NCBI RefSeq assembly: GCF_000828915.1
Contig: NZ_AP014569.1
Span: forward strand, 1,364,001 to 1,428,000
Source of the DNA: Serpentinimonas maccroryi
Lineage (GTDB): Bacteria > Pseudomonadota > Gammaproteobacteria > Burkholderiales > Burkholderiaceae_C
Length of the DNA: 64,000 nt
Direction of reading: 5' to 3'
Part shown: positions 22,932 to 30,173 of the stretch, piece by piece
Layout: every line of letters begins with the position of its first letter
Numbering within the stretch: position 1 is the stretch's first letter
Position numbers and translations under genes: made by a program
Notes under the pieces: model-generated
What the model was told of the DNA's origin: nothing
The model's database searches: none
Seen by the model: only the letters and a program-made list of their open reading frames with translations

Positions 22932-22937
22932 TATAAT
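22932..22937 (+). promoter_or_regulatory. Consensus -10 box for the Mth938-domain gene
   Basis: TATAAT lies 39 bases before the ATG at 22977, in the 81-base gap between two divergent genes. No good -35 element is seen at normal spacing; TTGGGC at 22907-22912 is 19 bases away. The overlapping reverse sequence may serve the aminotransferase operon on the other strand. Confidence 0.4.
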
Positions 22938-22976
22938 TTCACCACACTTTAACCGCCCCAGCCCAAACCCGCCGCC

Positions 22977-23351
22977 ATGAAACTGCAACCCGACCGCATC
23001 GAAAGCACCACCGTGCGCGCCCACGGGCTAGGCTGGTTGCAGATCGGCGACACCACCTACCGCCACAGCCTGCTGCTGTGCGCCGACGGCCGCATCCAGC
23101 CTTGGGACTGCGCCCACCACGCCGACATCGCGCTGCCGCACTTTGCCCTGCTGGCCGCTTGGCAGCCCGAGCTGCTGCTGTTGGGCAGCGGTGCGCGGCT
23201 GCGCTTCGTCGCCCCAGCGCTGCTGCGCCCCTTGATCGACGCCGGCATCGGCGTCGAGACCATGGACACCCAAGCCGCCGCGCGCACCTACAACATTCTG
23301 GCCGGCGAAGGGCGCCGGGTAGCGGCGGCGCTGTTGATTGAAGTGCCCTGA
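22977..23351 (+). CDS. Mth938-like domain protein (DUF498/598)
   Basis: 124 residues, a full-length member of the family that includes human NDUFAF3, a complex I assembly factor. Visible family features are YRHSLLL, the WDCAHHADI segment, PELLLLGSGARLRFV and the C-terminal TYNILAGEGRRVAAALLI. The bacterial function is not established. The gene stands alone, divergent from the aminotransferase operon, and its downstream neighbour is an inserted IS element. Confidence 0.85.
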   Translation: MKLQPDRIESTTVRAHGLGWLQIGDTTYRHSLLLCADGRIQPWDCAHHADIALPHFALLAAWQPELLLLGSGARLRFVAPALLRPLIDAGIGVETMDTQAAARTYNILAGEGRRVAAALLIEVP

Positions 23352-23376
23352 GCGAAGTGTCTAAAGGTTCCCCCCA

Positions 23377-23394
23377 TGTCAGAATACTTGTCGC
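23377..23394 (+). repeat. Left terminal inverted repeat of the IS element
   Basis: TGTCAGAATACTTGTCGC. The last nine bases (ACTTGTCGC) and first five (TGTCA) match the right end exactly in inverted orientation; the four bases between differ. Confidence 0.75.
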
Positions 23395-23609
23395 CTCGAT
23401 AGAACCCGGCTGTTCCTGACTTCAAAGTCATGAACCTTGGTGGTAGGAGGCTGTGGAGCTTGTGGTCGAAGGTCGGTGCGGTGGGCAACGCGTCAGCGTT
23501 GTCCACGGCCAGCCGACCGGTGCGCGCAGCGCATCGTCCACAAATCCACAGCCTGCACTGGCGCCGGGTGGCACAGCACACACTCGGGGGCGAGTGAAGA
23601 GAGAACGAA

Positions 23610-24083
23610 GTGGCTCGATACGGACAAGCATTCAAAAACCGCGTGGTAGCCCGGCTGCTGCCACCAGAGAGCGCCCCACTGGCGGCGCTGGCACAAGAGT
23701 TTGGCGTGAGCGCCGACACCCTAGAGCGCTGGCGCAGCGCCGCTTTGGCCCAGCCCGCGCAGCAGCGCAGTTGGACGGCGGCGGCGCGCCTCGAAGCGGT
23801 GATCAGCACAGCGGCGCTGGACGAGGCAGCGCGCAGCGCCTGGTGCCGCCAGCACGGCCTGTACCCGCACGATCTGGCGCAGTGGCACAGCAGCGCTGCG
23901 CAGGCCCTGGCCAGCCCCGAGGAGGCCCGCGCCAGCCCGCAGCAGACCAAGGAAGACCGGCGGCGCATCAAAGAGCTCGAACGCGAGCTGCGCCGCAAGG
24001 ACAAGGCCCTGGCCGAGACGGCAGCGCTGCTGGTGCTGTCAAAAAAAGTCGAGGCGATCTTCCACAAGGGCGCGGCCGAATGA
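23610..24083 (+). CDS. IS3-family transposase OrfA
   Basis: 157 residues. The N-terminal helix-turn-helix (FGVSADTLERWRSAAL) would bind the IS ends. The C-terminal charged leucine-zipper-like helix (residues 110-150, rich in Lys/Arg/Glu) is typical of OrfA and serves for multimerisation. Its stop overlaps the orfB ATG. Near the end, the A7 tract at 24041-24047 could direct -1 frameshifting to make the OrfAB transposase. Confidence 0.85.
   Translation: MARYGQAFKNRVVARLLPPESAPLAALAQEFGVSADTLERWRSAALAQPAQQRSWTAAARLEAVISTAALDEAARSAWCRQHGLYPHDLAQWHSSAAQALASPEEARASPQQTKEDRRRIKELERELRRKDKALAETAALLVLSKKVEAIFHKGAAE
24041..24047 (+). other. Slippery A7 site for -1 programmed frameshifting
   Basis: In the orfA frame the heptamer reads A AAA AAA, with codons AAA AAA before GTC. 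A -1 slip continues SRGDLPQGRGR and then enters orfB at its MIGLEDRR start without meeting a stop. This is the usual way IS3 elements make OrfAB. Confidence 0.7.
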
Positions 24084-25171
24084 TCGGCCTCGAAGATCGC
24101 CGCAGTTTGGCCCAAGACATCCAAGCGGCTCACGCAGCCGGTGCACGGCTGCACAAGGCCTGCGAGGTTGCCGGCATTGACGTGCGCACCCTGCAGCGCT
24201 GGCGCGCCGGTGCGGGCTTGCAACGCGGCGACGGCCGCCCACAGGCCGTGCGGCCTACGCCCGGGCATGCCTTGAGCCCCGTCGAGCGTGAGCAGATCCT
24301 GCGTGTGGCCAACCAGCCGCGCTTTGCCGACATGCCCCCGGCGCGCATTGTGCCGGCCTTGGCCGACGAGGGCGTGTATCTGGCCAGCGAATCCAGCTTT
24401 CAGCGCGTGCTGCGCGCGCATGGTCAGACGCAGCACCGCGGGCGCGCCAAGGCGCCGCGCGCCAGCCGCGCGCCAACCACCCACGTGGCCACGGCGCCGC
24501 GCCAACTGTGGTGCTGGGACATGAGCTACCTGCCGGCGCAGGTCACTGGGCGTTGGTTCTATCTGTACCTGATTCTGGACGTCTACAGCCGCAAGATCGT
24601 GGGCTTTGAAGTCCATGAGCGCGACGACTCCGTGCACGCCACGCAGTTGGTCAAGCGCACGGCGCTGGCCGAGGGCATCCACGCCTTGGACAACAAGCCC
24701 GTGCTGCACGGCGACAACGGCGCCACGCTCAAGGCCACCACCGTGCTGGCGATGCTGCACTGGCTGGGCGTCAAGCCCTCGTACTCGCGGCCCCGCGTCA
24801 GCGACGACAACGCCTTTGTGGAGAGCCTGTTTCGCACGGCCAAGTACAGGCCGCAGTATCCTGAAAAAGGGTTTGCCGACTTGCAGGCTGCGCGCCAGTG
24901 GGCGAGCGATTTCGTGCATTGGTACAACCATGAGCACCGCCACAGTGGCATCCGCTACGTCACGCCGGCGCAGCGCCATGCCGGACTGGACCAAGAGATT
25001 CTGCAAGCACGCCACGCCCTCTACGCCCAAGCCCGCGAAGACAACCCGCGGCGCTGGTCTGGCCCCACGCGCGACTGGTCACTCATCAAAACCGTCACCC
25101 TCAACCCTGAACGAACGGAGGTGCAAAACGCTGCCCTGACGCGCAGCATTACGCAGCCAATGGCTGCTTGA
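24080..25171 (+). CDS. IS3-family transposase OrfB (DDE integrase catalytic domain)
   Basis: 363 residues from the ATG that overlaps the orfA stop, or the C-terminal part of a frameshifted OrfAB. A helix-turn-helix-like segment comes first (CEVAGIDVRTLQRW). The rve catalytic core follows, with the triad in CWDMSYLPAQ (Asp), LHGDNGA (Asp) and DDNAFVESLFRTAKY (Glu). The tail includes WYNHEHRHSGIRYVTPAQRH, typical of IS3 OrfB. No stop or frameshift interrupts it, so the element may be active. Confidence 0.9.
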   Translation: MIGLEDRRSLAQDIQAAHAAGARLHKACEVAGIDVRTLQRWRAGAGLQRGDGRPQAVRPTPGHALSPVEREQILRVANQPRFADMPPARIVPALADEGVYLASESSFQRVLRAHGQTQHRGRAKAPRASRAPTTHVATAPRQLWCWDMSYLPAQVTGRWFYLYLILDVYSRKIVGFEVHERDDSVHATQLVKRTALAEGIHALDNKPVLHGDNGATLKATTVLAMLHWLGVKPSYSRPRVSDDNAFVESLFRTAKYRPQYPEKGFADLQAARQWASDFVHWYNHEHRHSGIRYVTPAQRHAGLDQEILQARHALYAQAREDNPRRWSGPTRDWSLIKTVTLNPERTEVQNAALTRSITQPMAA

Positions 25172-25175
25172 GGAC

Positions 25176-25193
25176 GCGACAAGTTGCTTGACA
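25176..25193 (-). repeat. Right terminal inverted repeat of the IS element
   Basis: Read on the minus strand it is TGTCAAGCAACTTGTCGC. It begins five bases after the orfB stop codon. Confidence 0.75.
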
Positions 25194-25278
25194 TGTACCG
25201 GGTTGCGGGCTGCAGGCTCCGCCACAGATTTAAAAATGACGCTGCACAGCACGCCCACACAGGCACACGCAACCAAGC

Positions 25279-25304
25279 CGAAAAGTGCTTGCGCGCACTT
25301 TTCG
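25279..25304. promoter_or_regulatory. Perfect inverted repeat in the bcp upstream region
   Basis: CGAAAAGTGC and GCACTTTTCG are perfect 10-base arms around TTGCGC, 118 bases before bcp. There is no T-run after it in either direction. A -10-like TAAAAT follows at 25308-25313. It could be an operator or a transcript-end hairpin; the sequence does not decide. Confidence 0.5.
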
Positions 25305-25421
25305 CGGTAAAATCGGGAATTGATTTGGGTGCAGCGCGAGGCCGTCTGGTGATGGTGCAGCGCGGGTTGGCCTTCAGGGCAGTTGCCAGATCAGCACATT
25401 TTTGCGCAAGGGATACGCTAC

Positions 25422-25898
25422 ATGGCCGTCGTCGTCAACAAACTTATACCCGAATTCGAAGCCAGCGCCACGAGCGGGGTCAAGGTCACGCAGCAGTCGC
25501 ATCTGGGGCAAACGCTGGTGCTGTTTTTCTACCCCAAAGACAACACCCCCGGCTGCACCACCGAAGCCATGCAGTTTCGCGACCATTATGCCGACTTCAC
25601 CCAAGCCGGGGCGCAGGTGTTTGGCGTCTCGCGCGACAACATGAAGTCGCACGACGAGTTCAAGGCCAAGCTCGAGCTGCCGTTCGAACTCATCGCCGAC
25701 ACCGAAGAAAAAATGTGCCACATGTTCGGCGTGGTCAAAAACAAGATCATGTACGGCAAAAAGGTCAAGGGCATCGAGCGCAGCACCTTCCTCATCGGCC
25801 CCACCGGCGTGCTGCTGCAAGAGTGGCGCGGCCTCAAGGTGCCCGGCCATGTGGAAGAAGTGCTCAAGGCGGTCAAACTGCTCAAAAAAGCGGCATAA
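25422..25898 (+). CDS. bcp: Thioredoxin-dependent thiol peroxidase (BCP/PrxQ)
   Basis: 158 residues. Reduces hydrogen peroxide and organic hydroperoxides. The peroxidatic cysteine is in FFYPKDNTPGCTTEAMQFRD. A second cysteine in EEKMCHMFGV is not at the usual PrxQ position five residues after the first, so resolution may use an atypical cysteine or thioredoxin directly. The GVSRDNMKSH and ERSTFLIGPTG motifs are normal. The ATG at 25422 is preferred over an upstream TTG. Confidence 0.92.
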   Translation: MAVVVNKLIPEFEASATSGVKVTQQSHLGQTLVLFFYPKDNTPGCTTEAMQFRDHYADFTQAGAQVFGVSRDNMKSHDEFKAKLELPFELIADTEEKMCHMFGVVKNKIMYGKKVKGIERSTFLIGPTGVLLQEWRGLKVPGHVEEVLKAVKLLKKAA

Positions 25899-26041
25899 AC
25901 TCCGGTTTTCCGACTTTTTCGGTTTGGTGCGGCTTAAATGCCGCTTGATGGCCGGCCCCATAGCCACCCATCCCCCGCACCCTCCCCCACCCACCCGCTT
26001 GCAACCCAAGCGTGGGCACACGAGTCGTGCATAATGTTCGC

Positions 26042-27877
26042 ATGCCTCTGCCCCCCGCCCCCACCAAGAAGGCCGGCCGTCTGCCCGCCAAAGCTGTCAA
26101 CCTCGCAGCCGCTTCGTCCTCCCCCTCGAGCCCCGCTCTGGAACCCGATCCAGACCAGCCGCCTGTGGCTGTGGCAGACAAAGCCGCCACCGGCGCGCGG
26201 CGCAGGGGTGTGCGCTCGGGTGTGACTCGGCCTGCCACGGTGCCGCCACCCGCAGCCGCCCCGGCACGCAGCGCCGACACCGCAACCCAAACGCGGCCTG
26301 CGCTGGCAAGCCTCTTGTCCGCTCCAGCGACCCAAGAACCCATACCGCGTGACCAGGCCGCGCCCAAGCCAGCGCCCGTGCCAGCGTCTGCTGCAGCCCC
26401 GGTCAGCGCCGCCGCCCCCGCCACCCACACCAAACGCAGCCCCGGCACGGCGGCCAAGAACGGCAACGGCAGCCGCGCCCCCAAGGGCCCCACGCGCTTG
26501 TTCGTGCTCGACACCAACGTGCTCATGCACGACCCGAGCAGCCTGTTTCGCTTCGAGGAACACGACATCTACCTGCCCATGGTCGTGCTCGAAGAGCTCG
26601 ACAGCCACAAAAAAGGCATGAGCGATGTGGCGCGCAACGCGCGCCAAGCCAGCCGCATGCTCGACGCGCTGGCGGGCCAAAAGGGGGCCGACATCCGCCA
26701 GGGCCTGCCGCTGGCGGCCAGCAGCAACCGCGAAGCCAGCGGTTTGTTGCTGTTCCAGACCGAGCTGCTGGCGCACCCGCTGCCCGCCAGCCTGCCGCAG
26801 GGCAAGGCCGACAACCAGATTCTGGGCGTGGTGCAGGCGCTCAAGCAGCAGCAGCCCGAGCGCGCGGTGGTGCTGGTGTCCAAAGACATCAACATGCGCG
26901 TCAAGGCGCGCGCGCTGGGGCTCGAGGCCGAAGACTACCAAAACGACAAAACGCTGGACGACGGCGAGCTGCTCTACCCCGGCTCGCTGGCGCTGCCGCA
27001 CGATTTCTGGACGCGCCAGAGCAAAACCCTCGAGAGCTGGCAGCACGGCGGCCAGACCTACTACCGCATCAGCGGCCCGATCGTTGACAAGCTGGCGATC
27101 AACCAGTTCGTCTATTTCGAATCGGCCGGCGAGCCCGCCCTGTATGCGCGCGTCACCGAACTGCGGGCCAAACAAGCCGTGCTGCGCACGCTCAAAGACT
27201 ACACCCACCTCAAGCATTCGGTGTGGGGCATCACCAGCCGCAACCGCGAGCAAAACTTTGCCCTCAACCTGCTGATGGACCCCGAGATCGACTTCGTCAC
27301 CCTCGCCGGCACGGCGGGCACCGGCAAGACGCTGATGGCGCTGGCTGCGGGCCTGACGCAGGTGCTCGACGAGCGCCGCTACACCGAGATCATCATGACC
27401 CGCGCCACCGTGAGCGTGGGCGAAGACATCGGCTTTTTGCCCGGCACCGAAGAAGAAAAAATGGGCCCCTGGATGGGTGCGCTCGACGACAACCTCGAGT
27501 TTTTGGCCAAAGGCGACGGCGGCAACGCCGGCGAATGGGGGCGCGCCGCCACCAACGACCTGATCCGCAGCCGGGTCAAGATCAAGAGCATGAACTTCAT
27601 GCGCGGGCGCACCTTCATGAACAAGTACGTGATCATCGACGAGGCGCAAAACCTCACGCCCAAGCAGATGAAAACGCTCATCACCCGCGCCGGCCCCGGC
27701 ACCAAGATCATCTGCATGGGCAACTTGGCGCAGATCGACACCCCCTACCTGACTGAAGGCTCTTCGGGCCTGACCTACGCCGTGGACCGCTTCAAGGGCT
27801 GGCCACACGGCGGCCACATCACGCTGGCGCGCGGCGAGCGCTCGCGCTTGGCCGACTTTGCCAGCGAGGTGTTGTAG
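26042..27877 (+). CDS. PhoH-family ATPase with N-terminal PIN domain
   Basis: 611 residues. Residues 1-150 are a low-complexity Ala/Pro/Arg stretch. A PIN nuclease domain follows ([38 protein letters not shown]). Then comes a PhoH helicase-like ATPase domain with Walker A GTAGTGKT, Walker [17 protein letters not shown] and [17 protein letters not shown]-PhoH proteins of this kind (PhoH2 in mycobacteria) act as RNA helicase/RNase. The phosphate-starvation name is historical. It lies between bcp and gdhA, all on the plus strand. Confidence 0.9.
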   Translation: MPLPPAPTKKAGRLPAKAVNLAAASSSPSSPALEPDPDQPPVAVADKAATGARRRGVRSGVTRPATVPPPAAAPARSADTATQTRPALASLLSAPATQEPIPRDQAAPKPAPVPASAAAPVSAAAPATHTKRSPGTAAKNGNGSRAPKGPTRLFVLDTNVLMHDPSSLFRFEEHDIYLPMVVLEELDSHKKGMSDVARNARQASRMLDALAGQKGADIRQGLPLAASSNREASGLLLFQTELLAHPLPASLPQGKADNQILGVVQALKQQQPERAVVLVSKDINMRVKARALGLEAEDYQNDKTLDDGELLYPGSLALPHDFWTRQSKTLESWQHGGQTYYRISGPIVDKLAINQFVYFESAGEPALYARVTELRAKQAVLRTLKDYTHLKHSVWGITSRNREQNFALNLLMDPEIDFVTLAGTAGTGKTLMALAAGLTQVLDERRYTEIIMTRATVSVGEDIGFLPGTEEEKMGPWMGALDDNLEFLAKGDGGNAGEWGRAATNDLIRSRVKIKSMNFMRGRTFMNKYVIIDEAQNLTPKQMKTLITRAGPGTKIICMGNLAQIDTPYLTEGSSGLTYAVDRFKGWPHGGHITLARGERSRLADFASEVL

Positions 27878-27920
27878 GCCAAGTCAAACACGCAAGCAAC
27901 TTTATCCACTTAGGCACCCC

Positions 27921-29225
27921 ATGAACCAGCCCAACACCACCACCCTGGGGGGCCACGCCCTGCCCTCCTACCTCGACCCCGCGCATTTGGGCCCATGGGG
28001 CGACTATTTGCAGCAGATCGACCGGGTGGCGCCCTACTTGGGTTCGCTTGGGCGCTGGATCGAAACCCTCAAGCGGCCCAAGCGCAGCCTGATCGTCGAT
28101 GTGCCTATCCGCCTCGACGACGGCCGCGTCGCGCACTTCGAGGGCTACCGGGTGCAGCACAACACCTCGCGCGGCCCCGGCAAGGGCGGGGTGCGTTTTC
28201 ACCAAGACGTGACGCTGGCCGAAGTGATGGCGCTGGCGGCTTGGATGTCGATCAAGAACGCCGCCGTCAACGTGCCCTACGGCGGGGCCAAGGGCGGCAT
28301 CCGGGTCGATCCCAGAACGCTCTCGCTGGCCGAACTCGAGCGCGTCACGCGCCGCTACACGAGCGAGATCGGGCTCATCATCGGCCCGAGCAAAGACATT
28401 CCGGCCCCCGACGTCAACACCAACGAGCGCGTCATGGCTTGGATGATGGACACCTACTCGATGAACATCGGCGAGACCGCCACCGGCGTCGTCACCGGCA
28501 AGCCGATCGACCTCGGCGGCTCGCTCGGGCGCCGCGAGGCCACCGGGCGTGGGGTGGCGATCATCGGCACCGAAGCGGCGCAGCGCATCGGGCTCGAGCT
28601 GCAAGGCGCGCGCGTGGCGCTGCAAGGTTTTGGCAACGTGGGCAGCGTCTCGGCCAAGCTGCTGGCGCAAGCCGGGGCGCGCATCGTGGCGGTGCAAGAC
28701 CACGGCGGCACGCTGTACTGCGGCGGCGGGCTCGATCCGGTGGCGCTGGCGCAGCACGTGGCGGCACAGGGCAGCGTGGCCGGCTTCGCCGGTGCCGAAA
28801 CCTTGGCCCCAGACGGCTTTTGGGATGTGGATTGCGACATTCTGGTGCCGGCTGCGCTGGAGCGCCAGATCACCGCGGCCAACGCGCACCGCATTCGCGC
28901 GCGCATGGTGATCGAAGGCGCCAACGGCCCCACCACGCCAGACGCCGACGACATCCTCAACGAGCGCGGCATTCTGGTGGTGCCCGACGTGATCGCCAAC
29001 GCCGGCGGCGTGACGGTGAGCTACTTCGAGTGGGTGCAGGATTTCTCCAGCTTTTTCTGGAGCGAGGACGAAATCAACCAGCGCTTGGCGCAGATCCTGC
29101 GCGGCGCTTTCGATGCGATCTGGAAAGAGGCCAGCGAGCACCGCGTCAGCCTGCGCACCGCGACCTTCATCGTCGCTTGCCGGCGCATTTTGCAGGCGCG
29201 CGATCTGCGCGGCCTCTACCCCTGA
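27921..29225 (+). CDS. gdhA: Glutamate dehydrogenase GdhA
   Basis: 434 residues. Interconverts glutamate and 2-oxoglutarate plus ammonia. The active-site region is [13 protein letters not shown] and [11 protein letters not shown] with the catalytic lysines; the nucleotide-binding motif is GFGNVG near residue 235. [13 protein letters not shown] and [15 protein letters not shown] are conserved in the NAD-type (GdhA/RocG-like) hexameric enzymes. The ATG at 27921 opens the conserved start. It follows the PhoH gene by 43 bases. Confidence 0.96.
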   Translation: MNQPNTTTLGGHALPSYLDPAHLGPWGDYLQQIDRVAPYLGSLGRWIETLKRPKRSLIVDVPIRLDDGRVAHFEGYRVQHNTSRGPGKGGVRFHQDVTLAEVMALAAWMSIKNAAVNVPYGGAKGGIRVDPRTLSLAELERVTRRYTSEIGLIIGPSKDIPAPDVNTNERVMAWMMDTYSMNIGETATGVVTGKPIDLGGSLGRREATGRGVAIIGTEAAQRIGLELQGARVALQGFGNVGSVSAKLLAQAGARIVAVQDHGGTLYCGGGLDPVALAQHVAAQGSVAGFAGAETLAPDGFWDVDCDILVPAALERQITAANAHRIRARMVIEGANGPTTPDADDILNERGILVVPDVIANAGGVTVSYFEWVQDFSSFFWSEDEINQRLAQILRGAFDAIWKEASEHRVSLRTATFIVACRRILQARDLRGLYP

Positions 29226-29287
29226 ACCGCCGATCGGCGCTGCGCCCTGCGCTGCGCTCTAGCCAAGCCCGCCACCCGCTGCACGGG

Positions 29288-29797
29288 CTACTGCAAAGTC
29301 GGCTTGCGCAGCGCCCAGTCGGGGATGGGCACGATCGGCACCCCGTCTTGCAGCAGTTTGGCGGCTTGGGCGGGCGTGGTTTGGCCGCGTATGGCGCGCG
29401 GCTTCAGTTCGCCTTCATGCATCTGGCGCGCTTGCTCGGCAAACTGAGTGCCCACGTCTTCGGTCTGCGTCAGCACCTCGCGCAGCACCCGCAGCAGCGC
29501 CGCTTGTTGTTGCTTGGGCTGCGCAGTGGCAATCTCGCCCGCTTGGGGCGCGCGGGTGGTGGTGGGAGCAACCCCCGTGCCGCTGGCCGGAGCTTGGTCC
29601 GTTGCGTCTGGCTCGAAGGCCTTGCGCCCGTGCCCGAGGTTGAGCCGCGGCGCGCTGAGTTGCTTGACGATTTGGGTGCAGCCGCACAGCGGGCACTCGA
29701 TCAGGCCGCGCTCGCGCTGCGCGAGGAAATCGGCTTCGGAGGCAAACCAGCCCTCGAACACATGGGCGCTGCTGCAGGCCAGATCGAGCACTTTCAT
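29288..29797 (-). CDS. DUF1178 family protein
   Basis: 169 residues. The conserved N-terminus MKVLDLACSSAHVFEGWFAS and the zinc-ribbon-like CPLCGC (residues 36-41) place it in DUF1178, a family common beside complex I genes in beta- and alphaproteobacteria. A Gln/Ala/Thr-rich stretch (65-100) precedes the conserved C-terminal IRGQTTPAQAAKLLQDGVPI. Function is unknown. Last gene of the long minus-strand run that starts with complex I. Confidence 0.8.
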   Translation of the reverse strand: MKVLDLACSSAHVFEGWFASEADFLAQRERGLIECPLCGCTQIVKQLSAPRLNLGHGRKAFEPDATDQAPASGTGVAPTTTRAPQAGEIATAQPKQQQAALLRVLREVLTQTEDVGTQFAEQARQMHEGELKPRAIRGQTTPAQAAKLLQDGVPIVPIPDWALRKPTLQ

Positions 29798-29810
29798 GCG
29801 CTTTCAGCCT

Positions 29811-29851
29811 CTGCGGTATGCGCTGCGGTATGCGCTGCGATAGGCGCTGCG
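29811..29851. repeat. 12-bp tandem repeat, about 3.4 copies
   Basis: CTGCGGTATGCG occurs twice exactly, then as CTGCGATAGGCG, then as a partial CTGCG. It fills the 55-base gap between the DUF1178 and DUF2818 genes. Its size would allow copy-number variation without affecting either reading frame. Confidence 0.85.
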
Positions 29852-29852
29852 T

Positions 29853-30158
29853 TCAACCGCGCTTGAGCAGCATGTAGCGGATGACAAAGCCGGGAAAGGC
29901 AAAAACCAGAAACAGCGACAAGCCCACGACGTAAAACTGCCAGCTCTGCGGGTAAATCTGGCCCAAGCTGGCCTCGATGCCGAGCGAAATGGCGCCGGCA
30001 ATGAAGAAAAACAGCAGCAGCTCGGCCATGCGTATCCACAGCGGCTTGAGGCCGTCTTTGAGTGGAAACACCAGCAACAGGCGCTGGTTGACAAAAGGCA
30101 GATTGGCCAACACCAACGCCAAGCCGAGCACCAGATAGGCGTAAAAGTCGATATTCAT
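29853..30158 (-). CDS. DUF2818 family membrane protein
   Basis: 101 residues with three predicted membrane helices (about residues 6-24, 46-64, 74-95) and almost no soluble part. The sequence MNIDFYAYLVLGLALVLANL is typical of DUF2818, which in Burkholderiales regularly follows nuoN. It starts 15 bases after nuoN and is surely co-transcribed. A role in complex I assembly or stability is an inference from position only. Confidence 0.8.
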   Translation of the reverse strand: MNIDFYAYLVLGLALVLANLPFVNQRLLLVFPLKDGLKPLWIRMAELLLFFFIAGAISLGIEASLGQIYPQSWQFYVVGLSLFLVFAFPGFVIRYMLLKRG

Positions 30159-30173
30159 GGGCTGCAGCTTAAC

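Larger units (their letters stand above)
23377..25193 (+). mobile_element. IS3-family insertion sequence, apparently complete
   Basis: About 1.8 kb bounded by 18-bp imperfect terminal inverted repeats that start with TG (14 of 18 bases match). It contains two consecutive frames, orfA and orfB, linked by an A7 slippery site, and the DDE triad of OrfB is intact. It separates the Mth938-domain gene from bcp. I see no target-site duplication at the ends proposed here, so either the true ends differ slightly or later recombination removed it. About 230 bases at the left end are non-coding. Confidence 0.85.

Noticed and set aside
24041-24083. orfA/orfB frame change as a disabling frameshift
   Set aside because: Two frames with an A7 slippery site are the normal organisation of IS3-family elements.
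25890-25944. GCGGCAT/ATGCCGC inverted repeat after bcp as a terminator
   Set aside because: The loop is over 40 bases long and no T-run follows; chance pairing is likely.
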